Assembly (NCBI GenBank): GCA_013399895.1
Contig: VXBA01006142.1
Location: 1 to 64,000 of the forward strand
Reading direction: 5' to 3'
Source of the DNA: Serilophus lunatus
Taxonomy: Eukaryota; Chordata; Aves; Passeriformes; Eurylaimidae
Length of the DNA stretch: 64,000 bases
In this document: positions 13,496 to 28,266 of the stretch, one piece after another
How the letters are laid out: every line of letters begins with the position of its first letter
Position numbering within the stretch: position 1 is the first letter of the stretch
Notes under the pieces: generated by a model
Databases searched by the model: none
Seen by the model: the letters and a program-made list of their open reading frames with translations, nothing else
Told to the model about the DNA's origin: nothing
Program-made: the position numbers and the translations under genes

Positions 13496-13500
13496 NNNNN
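13496..13500. other. Assembly gap of 5 Ns
   Basis: Five undetermined bases follow a purine-rich G run (GAAAGGGGGAGGG). The homopolymer context probably caused poor read quality. Nothing can be inferred across it. Confidence 0.95.
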
Positions 13501-16500
13501 GAAATAATGCACTAGTGAGAAACCAAAATGCTTACACATTGCATTAAAATAGGAAGTCAAACCCATATTATAGAGAACCTTAGGGATATGGGGAAATTGT
13601 ATGGTAAGTACAAGCTGCAATGTGTCCTGTTGAGTCCTATTACTCTCCTCATTCAGGTGTGTGGCCAGGATCATAACATGTTAGGCTCTTAAGGCCACCA
13701 AACGGAGATTTCATTCTTGAAGAAAACAGTGATACAGTGGAGAAGCAGGTCTTGTTTAAGCAGGGATATGGCTGGAGAATTCATTTGGACTTATGCATCT
13801 GCGAAGCTTTCCCAGGTTCCTGACCTTTAGATGACAATGTTTGTAAAAGAACCATCTAGATCCCTAATGAAACTCTTAAATTTCTTTTAAGGGAACCACT
13901 TAAAATTTGAGTCAAGAAGCAACATATATGTTCAAGCACAAAAGGAGTTGTATAGATGTTCTTTTCTGAATTCATTTATGCTTTGTGAAATTGTTTTCTG
14001 CACTGCCGTGATATAGTTCCTTCCATTATTCTCTCAAAGGAATTATAGTCTCATATTTTTCCCCTTTGGTGTGTTTGGCTTCCTGCTTTAATCTAATTCT
14101 CACAGCTCAGGGGAATCATCAGACCTGGCTGAGATTTGTGTCTTTTCAGAGAGCTCATCAATAGTTTACATAATGCTGTGGCAGGGCCAGGGTTCACACA
14201 GCTGGAGAGGTACTCGGCAAGAGTCCCAAGTTAAGCAGAAAAAGCCTTATTGAGAATCTCAACTTTGTTTAAAAAGGTTTTTTCTTCTGAAGAAGCAAAA
14301 ACAACACAAAAGCAGTGTGTGCAGGTTTGCTGGCAGCTGGTGTGCTGTGACTGATGATGCTTGTGTTAATTATGCTCTCACTATTACCATGTGATCCACC
14401 CATCTGCTTTTTGAAGCCAGCTGTTTTCCTTTATCTTCCTGTTGAACTACCAGTTATTCAGGGCAATGACCATCTTTATGTGGTGTGCAAGGAGAGAAGC
14501 AAGTGGAGTGAAATTCTGATGTGGGGGTAGCACTGTCATGACTCAAATAATCAAAGCAAAAAGCTAGAAAAACACAGGTTTAGTCACATTTTCTTTTCCT
14601 GCTTTTAAGTCTTTAAATATTAATTAGGACTGGACCAAGAATTGTCGAGAAGATTAAATTGTGGATTTCTGCCCTTGCTGGAATTCAGAAAATGTCCTTA
14701 GCCATCGTGAGATGTGTAATAACACAAATTTCAATAAAAAATATTTTCCATGCAATTAATACAAATATGTTTTACCTAGTTAACTTTCCTCTCTCTAATT
14801 TGTGATTGATTGCTTAAGTTGTGCAGTATTCTAGCTGCATTTTAATGGATAAGCCATACCATTTGGCCCAGAAAAGCCATACCTTTCAGCTTTTATGTTC
14901 ATAAGAGAACACTGGCATTCGTGTGGAGAGCAGCCATTCTCCAGGCAGTCATGCACATGCCAAAATAAATAAATAAATCCTATTCCTGTAGAATAATGGA
15001 AAAGGAAGAAGAACACAGTCAAAACAAACAACTGCTCAGAACTAAAAAACAGTTTGTGAACTGTTGCTTTGCAGTGTTTGTCAAGTTCTTGACCAAATAG
15101 TCTGAAAGAGATATATATAATAACTCTAAACAAAGCTGTTATGATTCCAGAATTCCTGTTGTGGCCTTTAGCAAATATGATCTTGTTCTTTCCCTCAGAA
15201 GAACACTCTCCTCTGCCATTAATGGTTTCATGTGTTATTTTCTTGATCTCATAAAATATTTTTTTCTTACCAGCAAAAAATCTCAACCAACCAAGCAAAA
15301 AAAAAAAAGTTTTAAAGTTTTTCGAGTTATCTTAATGTTGCCCATGGAAGTTTTAGCAATATTATTATTATTCAGATTATCTTTAGTTTTCCTCATTTCA
15401 GTGATCTTTGTGAATGACACTGAATGGTCTCCTTTTCCCTTGAACATCCTTTGATCCAATGGGTTAAAACAGAGTAGAATCTGAAGGGGAATACTGCTGC
15501 ATATTGGAGACTGGGAATTTCTGCAGGATAGACTTGTTCACACTGCAAAAACATTTAGGCCTTTCCTTCTATTATATGTGCAAAGAAGTAAGTAAAACAG
15601 GTCTGAACTTATAAGATGGGTTGATATAAAGACATATCAGAAACAGAAATTCGCAAGGTTTCGCAAGGTTTTTTGTAATTGAGAAGTATCAGAGGTTTTC
15701 CATGTTTTTCTTGAAATTTCATGGCAATATTAACGAATCTGACTCAAATGCTGTAATTCTTAGTTGAATCAGTGCTTTTTAGTTTTTATAAAGTAGTCTT
15801 GCCTAGAAAAATAGCTTTTGTAATTGGAAAGACCTTGAGTGCACACTTTAAATCCGAATTTTTGAAATACAAAAAATTTAAAAGAGAAGAAAGTATAAAC
15901 AATGCACTGTAAACTTTCAGAATTGTTATAATTTCATGAAATATATCTGTCATTTTGATATTCCTGAAATTATATATTCTGCCTGAGCTACAGTTTATTC
16001 TCCAGCATAGGAAAAATCATATATCACTGACATACTGCAGTAGGAATTTAAAACAGAGAAGGAAGAAGTATGAATGAAATAATTCTCAAGGGAAAACTGA
16101 AATCTGTCATTTGAAGATCTGACTCCTATTGCTCTACCTTACTGCATTTGAGTGGGTATTGGAGAGGTTTATGAAGAGTGACTGACTCCTCTTTTTAGCA
16201 GTTAGCTTCAACAAATAACTTCAACATGGCAGCTGAGATAAAGGTGAAGATTCTTCTTGTCATCCTAGTCCTAATGCATCAAGCAGGAGCTCTGGCACTT
16301 TCTTGTAGCCCAGATTTTGATCTTAAACTTTACTCTCAATTTTTCCAGCTTTTGATTTTTCATAATCTGAACAAATGTAATAGAGATATTTCTTGTGGTT
16401 TTGTTGCTTATGTGTTTTCTTTAAAGCTTTGACTTCTTGTTTGTAAGAAAAAGTCACTAACTGACATGCAAATTATTGTTGAATAAATAAACTAATTCTT

Positions 16501-18664
16501 AGAGGAGATCCTACCACCTACTGACTGACTTCAGTTTTTCAGTCACATGTAAACATTATTCCATGTTAATTCTTCCTGGATACAAGTATTAATTTAAAAA
16601 GACTGCTGATGGGACTGCTCTGTGTGCATCTAACATCTAAAGAAAAACTGGACCCTCTCTCTCTATATATATATCTCAAAGCAATTAACCTTCTTATCAT
16701 ATGCTTGGGAGCATGCAAGGTGAAGGAGCATTCTGGTGACATCATTGTCAGGTCACCCTACAAGAATAATGGAATCATGTAGAGAGGTGTGCCCTGAGGC
16801 ATACTCCGTTGCCATAATCAAGTTGAAGGCTCCCTTGGAAATGATGCCTTGTTGCAAAAGCATTTGCAGGAACTAATTGTGGTATGTTTTTGCATCAGTA
16901 TTGGCGTACTGCATCATTTATGATCTGAAAATAGCTGTAATTGTGTGTGTGATTGAGTCATTTCCTGAATTTAGTATTCTAAGCAGAGTACATATTAAAT
17001 GACTAACACACTCTTGACTTTGTCATCTTTTTTATCTCTGGCTGGATTCTTAAAAAGATCCCTTTGTGCTTTTGCATTTTTAAACTAAATTAGATTTGGT
17101 GTATTTTAGTGCTGCTGAGACTGACAGGTTAGCAATAATCGTTCCCAGACAGAGAGCGCACAGGTGCTCTGAGTTCTTCCTACCATCTTGCAACTCTGCC
17201 AGTGCATTTCTGATCAGCACCACCTCTGCTGTGCCAGGGACGGCATGTTTATTTTGAACAGTAGGTGCAGTGAATTTCTGAAATGGAGAAATGGTCAGTA
17301 GGGGATGAGGCTGAGGTCATCACTCCTGTTTCATTTGCAGCTCAAGTTGGAAACAAACGTACTCTCCTCAGGTACTTCCACTCTTGCTATAGCAGTCTGC
17401 ATCTCAGGAAGCCGTGTTCACTCTGAATTTTTGACTGTGGTCCCCTCCTGCTTGTAGGGGCACTTTCTCTTTGTTATGAGGCTGCACTCTTGGCTTTTTA
17501 ACTAACAGATCATCCAGAGAGGATGAAATGACAGTTGATTGCAGTCTTGTGAAAGCAAAATAAACAACTGGCACTGTTTTTTAAAATAGTGCTAAAGATC
17601 TAAAATCCTGCTTCCACTCAGAGGGTGCAGCATATTAATTATGAATCATCAATATTTTTGGTGCCATCATTATCACACACAGACCCCGCCTACAGTACCT
17701 ACGGTACTTGCATTCATATCAAACCCTTTTATTTAATTTATTTGGACTGCTTTTCTATCCTGTACCAGTTAATCGCCAGCCCTATTTCAACTCAGAATCT
17801 GAATGTTATTTACCATCTGTCTCCAAGGGATGCACTTGCCAAGTCCCTTAATTTGCTATAATTGGCAGGTTTTCAGTGTACATAATTTATATTAAAAAAA
17901 AATCTGCAATCCTGAAAAAAAGAAGATTAATTAAACCATTTCTTCTGTGCCCCTAGAAATGTTCCAAAAGGATGGCTTCAAGGCTGCAAGGTCTACTCTG
18001 TGTATGTGCTGTCACAGCTGATCACATTAAAAATGTATGTTGAGTTGGTCCCTTGTGCCTCTGCGCTGGTCAGAAGGATGTCACTGGCACCTGGGTAACA
18101 TCACACATAAACAGCGAATTAAACAACTTGCATTTGCATTTGTGCCTTTTGTTCACACACTAGAAACTCCTAGGCTGCAGTATAATTTATGGATACCTCC
18201 ATGTAGGCAGTTCTGTAGCTGATATGATAGGAAATGCTATGGAAAAGAAAAGAAAAAAATCAACCCCTCAAGCAGATGTACAGAATACTAAATAGAGCTA
18301 CTGAAAGACCACAAATGGACTGAAAGACATTGTACATGTGGTTTGTAAACATGATTTATACCTCACTTTCTCTTAGCTTCTTGCTGCTTGGCAGCACCTG
18401 GTTAATGAGTGCGTGGTGCAGTGACGTAATGCCCTCTGTAGGGCAGCTGTCAATCTAGGAGATGTCAGCAGTTCTGAGTTACCTGTTTGAGGATGCAGCT
18501 GACTACAATGTCTCTTGTACTGCAGTTCTCCCACGGCCCTTTCAAGACAGTGACAGAGGAAAGGCTGATGGAGAAAGGGATGGGGATGACTCATTGTATT
18601 TGCCCTGTAAAGAGAAAGGAACAGATGAATATGCATATTTCCTTGCTGCCTTTACCAGATCTAC

Positions 18665-18870
18665 GATGATATCCAAGATATATATGAGGCAACGAGTGAC
18701 AGAACAAGAGGACAAAGTCTAAAGCTGCACCAGGGGAAGTTTAGGCTGGATGTTGGGAAAAAATTCTTCACAAAAAGCCATGGTTTAGTTGATGATATGA
18801 TGTTAGCTGATAGGTTGGACTTATTCTCAAAGATCTTTTCCAACCTAGTTAATTTTGTGTTTCTGAGACC
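18665..18870 (+). mobile_element. CR1 LINE 3' end, 5'-truncated
   Basis: The stretch CTGCACCAGGGGAAGTTTAG near 18725 and the following GGCTGGATGTTGGGAAAAAA are hallmark CR1 sequence encoding the C-terminal RFRLDIRKNFF-type segment. They are followed by TAGGTTGGACTTATTCTCAA and TTTTCCAACCTAGTT, the conserved CR1 3' region, and a tail reading TTTTGTGTTTCTGAG in place of the usual ATTCTGTG repeats. Only about the last 200 bases of the element are present, as is usual for 5'-truncated LINE copies. Orientation is plus. Several substitutions and small deletions relative to familiar CR1 sequence show it is not recent. Confidence 0.85.
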
Positions 18871-21800
18871 TTCCCTGGCCTCAAAAGTTGATGATATGTG
18901 ACCATACAAACTATTTTTTGTGTGAGTCATTGTGTATTTATTTATATAAGTCATCCAAGAAAAGCATGAATTAACTAAACTGTATGAAAACAAAGCTGTA
19001 TACGTCTGTTCCTCTCTCTATTCCATTACAATTTGGCATGTTCCATTGCAAAGTCAAATAAGATGCTTTTTTTCTTGTGTTGCTCGTTTTCCAGTGGCTC
19101 AAACTGTCCCTTTTTTCACACGCAGGCACTCATGTTTGTGAAAGTCAACTCTCCTAAGGTAGAATGAAAATGCAGGTGATGTTGAGAGAAACTTTTAGTT
19201 CTCTGTTGACTTTGAAATGTCAGTCTTCCTTTCTTTAGAGAATGCATATGTTATGAGTTGATTATCTCTTACAGTATTTCAAATGGAAAAAAATTAGGCT
19301 CTGTAACGGGACATAACCTGTATTGATAATGATGTTTTAGAAAGTCATTCTGGAGGAAAGAGGGATGAATTCAGTTATTGTAGTGTATAGTAGATTATCT
19401 AGTGTCAGTTCTTTGACAGCCACTTTTTAGGTTATAGAAAATATACATTCTATGTTTCCTTTCCCAGTAAAAGTCTGAAAAATTCCCTACCGGAAAGCAC
19501 TAATTTCTGTGGAAATGAATCTTTTTCCAGTACAACAGAAAAGTACTCAGATGAATACAGCAGTAGATACGATATAAATTCCTAGGTGCATTAGATCAGA
19601 CAGACACAGCAATACAGTAAAATGCAGCAAACTTGAACATATCTACAACATGAGCTGCTTCCTTCAGAACGAAGAGAACGAAACCTGCTGAGACTGGGAA
19701 AAAAATTGACACAGGTATCACACTGTGAGACATCAGAGATCCTGGGAAAGTATTGTGAACAGACAGATCGTCAGGTCTCCAGACCTGTGTCAAGGTTTGC
19801 TGTGAGACTCAACCTTGAAAGACTTCTGTAACGTCATGGAGTTTTATCCCTTCTCTTAGTTGAAAAGCACCATTAAACACAATGTTTTTCTTGTCATGTT
19901 AAGATCTGGGAAATAATGTGGGTTGTGACTGATGGTTTGCCTGTTCTGCTGTAAAAATGGGACTAGTTACTCAAGTGCTTTAGGATATTCTAAGCTGTAC
20001 TACTGTTCTGCAGCTGAAACACACTAATTCAGATCCAAGCTCATTAATAATTGACTTACATCAGGGGTATCATGCTTTTTCCAAAGAGCATTTTATGCAT
20101 GTATTGGGGTGTATATTGTCTGCCAATTCCCAGTGTAAAATTGGAAACTTTAACAGTGCCTTCTAGCACCTATATGAGATTTGGGCAACTGAATGGCTAG
20201 ATATAGCAAATATACAAGAGGGGGGAGCATATTCCCCTTTGCCTCTTTGTGGCTTAATTACGGCAGCGTTAATAAATATTCTTATACAATATTCAAGTCA
20301 CAATGAAGTATAGTCTAAAAAGAGAGGTTGGGCTTCAAAACATAGGCATGTGAAATCAGAAATTGTCATCTAGGCTTTTTTTCCTAGATGTTCCATGCAA
20401 TCCTCTATATTATAGATCATATTTTAAGGCAAAGTACAAAAAATACTGATGCCATGATGATCTGATTATTTTTCCCTTTCTGTACACACTCCTTTCAGTG
20501 ATTTAAGTATTTGTAAATGCATGGCAAGCTTGTTTATTGTTGCAGGTTCTCTTGCATGGATATTGGAACAAGCTTCAGCTTTCCTGTCATTTTTTTGTAA
20601 GATGCATAGAATTTGGTCTGCTCTAGGTAATTGCTCAGAGTCTCTGAATCACTGACTGCTCAGTGCATTTTGACAACTATGAGAGAGGAAGAGGGCCACA
20701 GTTACTTTGCCCAAACTGTTATAAGCACAAGTGAGACCAATGGTTGCACCTTAGGAGAAACTGTCCCATACATTACATGGCAGTTCTAGGTTAAGTTTTC
20801 TTCTTGATTGATGATAAAGTCCATATTATAAATCAGTTATGAGACAGAGCACCTGAGACTAGGGCGTTTCAGGGAATTTCATCCCTAGACCCAGCACCTC
20901 TCTTTGACTTGTGTAGCTATCTACTTGCCCATCTACCTACCTATCTAATCTCACCAAACAATTGTTGTCACTTTTAAACAGAACTTAACCTCTCATTAAA
21001 ATAATTTTCAATCTAGCCTTTCTTACAAATGTCAAAGTGTCTGATATTGCATGGATCTAACAAATGATTTGGAGTTTTCTGAAATTAGCAACACACCAAT
21101 TATTTTCCAAGGCACAGAGATTAACTTTGATAAACATCATGTTCCCCTGTTCTTGTACACCCATATAAATATAATCTAAATTGGGTAATTTGATTTTTAT
21201 CTGTGTTCAGAAGACATAGATACAACATAGCAAGCCATATTGATCTTTTAAAGGCAAGAAGGACATCAACTTTCAACTGTGTCTGCCTATGAAGAACAGG
21301 CACTTTAAAATGTAATATGTTAGAGAAAGGCCTTTTACTGGTGTTTTCTTGTTTGTTGCTTTTTATAAAAATTCTTTTGTTTGTTAATTTTTTAATATAT
21401 CATCAAAATAAACCACATTTTAGAAAAACACTTGGATTTTCCTAACACAACTCGTACAAATAATGCCTAGGAGGAAAAAAAAATCTTTCAAAGATAATAG
21501 TAATAGAAGGAAAAATACAGATTTATACTGGCTGCCTATGTAGAAGCTACAGAGTTCAGCTAAAACCTGCTTCCTCTCATGCCTAGAGTATATCAAGCTG
21601 AATTAAAATGTCTTTAGTTTCTGAAATTAAAAAAAATAATTAAAAGGAAAAAAGAAGTGGAGGGAATAAGAGTAACAACCATATTGCTATATTTCTACGT
21701 AGAATGCTCATCATGCATTTGTATGGATAAAGTTTTTGTAGTACCCAGGTCATCTCATCTAAACATCAATGGCATGCCCTCTGGCGTAAGTTTTACTGAA

Positions 21801-23762
21801 AATGTGGCTTGCTGAGGTCTTTAAAACTCTGAACATTACTGAATTTCTCTAAAGGAAGCTGAGTCCTCTGAGAAATCCGGCCTTTGACGCAGGCATGGTG
21901 ACATTTGTACACAAGTCAATCTACGGATAAGATTTCAGTGCTTGGTGTTTTCAGAGGAATGGTTCTCCTCTAACCCTGGACAATTTGTCCTTTGCGCTAT
22001 AGTGCTTTTATTTTGATATTTGATTCATGCAGCTCTCAGTGGCTATTCCAAAGAATGTCTGCAAGGTCATGGGAGTCTTTGCTGATTCAGGAAAGGCAAG
22101 TCTCATTGCAAAAGGCTGCTTTTATTTTGTTTTTGTTTTCCAGCATGTACGCATGGAATGCTCTTGCGGTTGTTTCAATGTTTACAAGATACTTCCTTTA
22201 GCGATAGTTTCACTTCTGCCAAAAGAAAAGTTAAAAAATCCATTAATGAGCTGACAGTGCTTTTAATACTGCTTCAAAAGGAGAGAGGATTCTCCTGTGC
22301 CAAACAAATGTTTGGAGCAGTCTCAGACAGCAACATTTGTTCTGCACGGGAATGAGCCACAATAGGACACTTTAGCTGCTGAACATCTAAAAGTACTCAG
22401 ATGATGTAGTGTTCAAAAAGCCAGCCTGTTTCCAAGATAAGTAGCCTTTTGCTAATGTGGCAAAAGGCTGTGCTCTAGCTAATGCAAACAGAGGGAGGTA
22501 TCAACCAGCTCAAGCTTTAGGACTCCCCACAGGAAAAAGCTATAGTGCTTTTGGCAGAAGTGTGAAATTGGGAGTATTACATGTCTTGGCTCATCAAGAA
22601 TGGGGATGCTCTTGACAGCATAGAGGCACATTCTTGATGTTTGTCAAATTTTCTGACACATTTTTATCCATTTTGAGACAGTGACAAAAACATTGCAAGC
22701 ATTTTTGTAAAATGTTAGTCTCATTTTCTGACCAGAATCTTCTAAGAAAATGACAGCAAAAATTGAAAAGAGGGATTTCTCGCTTTCACAGGCACTGTGC
22801 TGTCTGAAATCATCCCAAAAGAATGACTACGAGCCAGGAAATAACAAATATACTTCAATAGAAAGCTTCTAAAACATTTAACCTCTTTTTTGTTTTGTCT
22901 TCTTAATTGCTGCTCTCTTTTCCAAGAAATTTTCACCAAACATGGAATTCTGCATTGTGTTTTGAAGATTATTCAAGGGCACAGTTGCTCTTTTCTGTTT
23001 TTCACAGGACTGGGCTAGCAGTCAGGTAACGTAAGTCAATTCCCATGTTAAGGGACTGAACATTTGAAGTTACTCACTATATTGGTTTTGTTCATGTTTC
23101 TGAGTGAAATCTTATCTTTTAGATAATTCGCCTTTCTGTTGCAAGAGGTCTTAGCAATAAGAACCACTAATTTGGAATTAATTTGATGTTCCCAAGAAGT
23201 ACAGGTAGCCAATTACACTTAGAGCATAATAAAGAAGAAATTATTCTGCAGTGGAACTCCACATATAGTTCCACGTGGGACAAGCATTATAAAATGGTCC
23301 TGTGGACCCAAGACAGGTTTGCTGTTCCACCAGGACAAAAAAATATTGATAGTCTTAATTATATTAAGGTAAATTTTATTTACTCCACAGATCATTCTTT
23401 GAACCCATATCTCAGCTAGTGTTAATTGATGTAACTCTGAATTTAATTAAACTTTGGAAGTTCTCACTGCCTGAGAATTTGTCCTGCAGATTGCTTTTGG
23501 AATAAGTGTATAAGGTTGATCTAGTCACAATTGCAATTTGTGCTTTAACAGAAGGTAAATGATGGCTATTTGGTGATTAATATACTGTTCTCATGCCAAG
23601 TCAACTTCAGATGTGCTCACTTAATTTACCACTAACCAACAGTTGCTATCTAACTGTAATTATAAAAAAAACCCCAATTTTAACCTTTGAGGAATCATGT
23701 GGGCAGACCATCCCTCAAAGTTTGGCTCTAATTTTCTATAAAGGAAGCACTTCCTTTTCTAT

Positions 23763-23798
23763 AAGAGGAGAATTACAGAGAAGAGGAGAATTACAGGG
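23763..23798. repeat. 18-bp tandem duplication
   Basis: AAGAGGAGAATTACAGAG at 23763-23780 is followed directly by AAGAGGAGAATTACAGGG at 23781-23798, 17 of 18 bases identical. Confidence 0.9.
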
Positions 23799-26700
23799 AA
23801 GTGAACGTTGAAGTTTTGAAGGTGGTTTTTGAAGCTGAATCTGAGAGACACTTTGAGAAGGATCAAAGGCAGCAGCAAGATAATTCTTGTTAGAAAGATC
23901 AATTTATAGTTATGTAATTATCACAGTGCAGGTGTGTAGGGATGGCTTTGTGTTTCTGTGTGTGCAAGGTGTAGTGGTGTGTAAATTGTCAAACATGGTG
24001 CAGACAGGCTAATCATTAATATAGCAAGTTTGAAGTCCCAGGGACCCTTACGGAAAAATGCTGTAGGTGCAGTCAGTGTCCTCATCTACTCTGTCTCTTT
24101 GAAAAGACAAGAAGTTGGGCTGCTTTAAGTTTTCTGTGGAGTCCCTGCTGGTTGCAATGGCATGATTCATTGCAGTAGTGAAAGAAACTTCAGTAGCTCT
24201 TTCTAGGGAGATGCAGTGGGTTCCTTATTGTGCAGCACTGCATTTTGAGGGTCATTAAGATGAAAATTAATGTCTGCTCAGATATGCTGTGTTTTGGGGA
24301 CAAAACTATCCTGTACAAATGTTATCTTTTCAAATAACAGGAAACTTCTTCCAAGAATAAAAATCCTGCTTGCTTCAGCCTAGAAAGGCAGTAAAGAGGT
24401 GAGATTGCCTGCAGTTGGGTCCATGCCTGTCTATTTCCAAAGGCAAGGAAATTATAATTTTTTCAATTTCCCTCAGGCAGCAGTAACCAAGCCAAGTTGG
24501 CTCTAGCCAGCTCTTGTTTGTAAAATGTAATTCTGTGGTAATAAGCTGGTGACAACTTGAAGAAAAGAGTCTAAACATCCTGAAAACAATTCCAAACATG
24601 ACTAAATATGAGAAGGAAATGTCTAATAATTGCCTCATGGGAATGAAGAGTGTTACATACAAATGCAAACTTAATTTATTTTCTAGGTAAGAATATATAT
24701 ATATAATATGATTATCTTCCTTTCTTCACTGCATGTATATAGGTAAGTATGTACCTCTATACCTGATATCTGTCTCTCCAAATGAGCTATATTTCATGCA
24801 GGAGCTAGAGGTTTTGTCATTGTTGGAAAAAGTAGAAATTGAAGTCTTTGCCAACACCTGATGTGACCACAGGAGATACCAGTGGATTGAAAGTGTATGT
24901 GTGATGATGTATCTGCTGGGAAATTTTTATGCTATTTTTAGGCTTATTTTGTTTTCACAATTTATGAGACTTGCTCTAGGCAACAATGCAGAAAAAATAA
25001 ATAATATAGAAGATTTTTGTATTATTTATTTAAACAAATAATGAAATAATCAATATATTGCATGCTAGGGGGAAGCAAGCCATTTTTTTTCTCTCTGACA
25101 GAATCCACTATATTCCAAAGCAATTTAACACCCTCTTCTTTTTCTGATGCTTTCCACTTACTAATTTGTGTCTTGCCTACCTAAGCCATTTCTTGTATTC
25201 CTGATATGTTAAAATATCTAAGAGGAAAGGAATTTTATTTCAGTCTAAAACACTGTGAAGAGCTGCAACAATAATGCAGAGGACATCATAGTAAAAAGAC
25301 ATAATTTCTTAGGATGGTTTTTGGACTGCAGGATAACAGCATCCTCCATGCCTCATCTGAGGCGCCCGAATAGCATGTTATTAATGATCATATTTTAAGG
25401 AAGTTCTTGCATAAAAGAATTACTAAGGAAGCATGTGACGACTCATTGAACAGAAATTCAGGCTTCCTTCTGCTTTCTACATTTCTACAGGCTTGTCTAG
25501 TGCCCATGTTTAATACTTAGGAGTTCTTCTGGAGTGATGAAGGGATGAGGGGGGGCAGGAAAAGGCATATTTCAGAGTACACTAGCAACCTATTCCTTTT
25601 ACCATAAACCATTTTTTTTCCCTCTGTGAGAATTAAGCTAGATGACTCTGATAACCATTCAGTAATATTGAGCTGGATTTCTAGCATGGGAATACTTCTG
25701 TGATGGTTTGCAGGAAAATGTAATGCAATGCGATAGGTGGTTATTCAGTGCCTAATATCCACACTATCTTCTCACTAAATATATCCTTGAAAGCTTTTTA
25801 TGGAGTCTGAGAGAGCAGAAATATAGCTGGATGTTCTCAAACTTAGAAGAACAAAAAGAGCATGAAAATGAAGACTCATTTGTAAGATCCTTTGGAGCAG
25901 AGACTGAGTTGGCCTTTGTGGTCACTGCAATATTAAAGGAACAATAATTCCAAGCATTTAATGATCGAGCATCCCAATCCTATCATCTTCTCCATGGTAG
26001 CCCACAGTAAACTAATTAAGACCTCTCCTTGACATTCGGCAATTACCACTTAACACCAGGAGTGGCATTATTTTTTACAGCACTGTGTTACAAATCTGTT
26101 TAAATTTCAAATACCTTTGCCCACTGTATTTGTAAACGTATGGATTAAGGGGAGTTTTACCAGGCTGCGTGAACGTGCAGCTTTGCTTTGTTTTGTTGCA
26201 GCAAGGGAGCCCACTCTGTAAAGTTGATATAAGAAATTTTTGCTGTGATTGCCTGACTGGAGAGATGAAGTATCTATGCCTACTGCTGATGAATGTATGT
26301 ACTCAGCTTAGCTGCTCTATAAAATCTGCTGATTTGGTTTATAGTTTAAAATCCAATACAGCATGAGGTGTTTTTTCCTCACATTGCTTCCTCTTATTCA
26401 GGAGATGCAAAGCCTTTTACACTAGTTGGTTAAGTAAGCTTCACAGATTCAGTATTAATGCACATCATGCAGGAAAGTTGGAGGGAGCTGCTTGGGGACA
26501 GCTAGTGAATCAGCAGCAGGGCTGAAAACACTGAAGGAGCCCTCTGAGGTAATTGTTCTTATCTATTTGACCACCAAACTGCAGTAAGTGCTTGCTTAAG
26601 TGCTCAGCTGCTGTTGAACCCTGAACTTTCAAGGACAGCATGACAACAGATAAATGTTGGAGAGTCCAAGAGCAGTCATCCCTTTTTCATCAGATGGGAA

Positions 26701-28266
26701 TTAGCAACCAAAGAGTTAATGGTATCTGCTGTAAGACCAGCAGCAGTTGAATGCTCACTGCCTCTGCCCAGGGCCCTTTCTCTGAGGGATTTCAGGAAAA
26801 CAAGGCCAGGACTCTTTGAGGGAAGACAAAACGTACTGACACAGAGGTTTCTCTTGCCAGTGTGTGGCAAAAACAACCCTATATCTATTTACATTATTTG
26901 GGGAACTTTTATTCAGTCGATTCCAAACCTCTTGGTTGTGCTGCTGCGAGTTCAGGGTTAAAGACGTGAGAGCCGGTGGTGGCCACTGCTGCTGGGTAGT
27001 GCCCTAATGCCTCCAGACATGAAAAGGAATCCTGCAAGCCCTTCTGGACAGTCCTGGCTTTTACTGCTTGTAGAGATATTTCCTTTATGGAGAAGAAATA
27101 TTTTTTCCCCTCTCCTTCATTCCTTGAAATAAGATTTACTCAAAGCCCCACCAACAGGGTGGGGGCAAATCTAAGCCCTTGATTTTGGGAAGGCATAGGC
27201 ATATGATGTTAATGGCACCACTTGCTGTACATTGAATTAATCACATATGTATGTCTTTTGCAGAGCCAAGACTGTGATGAACTGTCAGACAGTATAAAGC
27301 AGAAAAAGGGCTGATTTTACAGTTGCTGTAGATGCCTGATATCAGCTTCTCTGGAAACATTCAAGGATATTTTTGGTTCAAGATTAAGAAGTCGCCAGAT
27401 GAATTATTAACCAACTGAATCCTACTTATTTTATGTATATGAGCAAACTGCACTATTGAAACAATATTCTGCACTCAGGGCTGTCAGTGGATATTCACAC
27501 ATTGTTCTTAATGTGTTGCTTCTTTCCTAAAGCAATATCAGTTTAGATGTTTTAAACATGAACCTGATTTTGCATCTTCATTTGCAGCCTTTTCTTTCCC
27601 CAATATTGACAAGGTATGAATTTTCTTTCTACAATGAATCTGCAACCTGGATTCTCACTCTTTACCTATGGTATTGTACAAAGCATATAATTATACCGGT
27701 CTAAAAAATGTTGGTAAAGGTGATGTTAATAAAGGTTTTAATGGGATTTGAACCTGTGCAGACTGCCTGCAAAAAACTAAATGCTGCCACAGAGCTGTCT
27801 TGTGCAACATTTTTGGGAGTCTGGCTCAGATTACCTAAAGAGCTGTTAATTTTAAATTTGTCTGGTTTAAAAAGAAGGAAATGCAAACACAGAAGAGATA
27901 ATGCCTTAAAGTAGATAAGAATGCCCGGTTATTTTTATTTAAGAAAAACTTCTGTACTCTCATCTTTACCTCCAACTGGATCTCTGTGCAGAAAATTGCC
28001 AGGAGGTTTAAAGATTGTTGAAATCTTTGCTAAGACTGCTCCCCACCCCAGGTCCTGAATGTATTTTGGTAGTCCTCTGCAGCTTCCTAAATATAGCTGT
28101 GAAAAATACATAATGAAGTAAAAGAATTCTCCTGAATGCTCCTGAATGGCCTACTGTGCTGCAAAAGGGAAGGACTGCCTGATTTTATCATGCCAGGCTT
28201 TTCTTGCTTTTATCTCAGAACGTATAATGTCTCTCTTTTCCACCTACATATTGTTATGGTGATCCC

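Larger units (their letters stand above)
2291..18664. other. Long unique noncoding stretch, no gene recognised
   Basis: About 16 kb of mostly AT-rich sequence with frequent stops in all frames. Open frames here are short and lack known domain motifs. Visible local structure is a TTTG run near 2830-2855, a 46-bp-period duplication at 4373-4436, a poly-G tract near 11878-11890, poly-T near 12600-12614, a 5-base gap at 13496-13500, and a 10-bp doublet TCGCAAGGTT near 15651-15670. A signal-peptide-like open frame at 16226-16432 is discussed as a finding. No tRNA, rRNA or recognisable transposon was found, though old degraded repeats could be missed by eye. Confidence 0.55.

Noticed and set aside
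17334..17372. Acceptor-like TTTCATTTGCAG followed by donor-like CAGGTACTT
   Set aside because: Would be a micro-exon of about 35 bases; such pairs occur by chance in 64 kb.
23013..23085. Possible second MIR-like fragment (GGACTGGG...TCAATTCCCA)
   Set aside because: Only two weak landmarks and no core or tail; too little to support.
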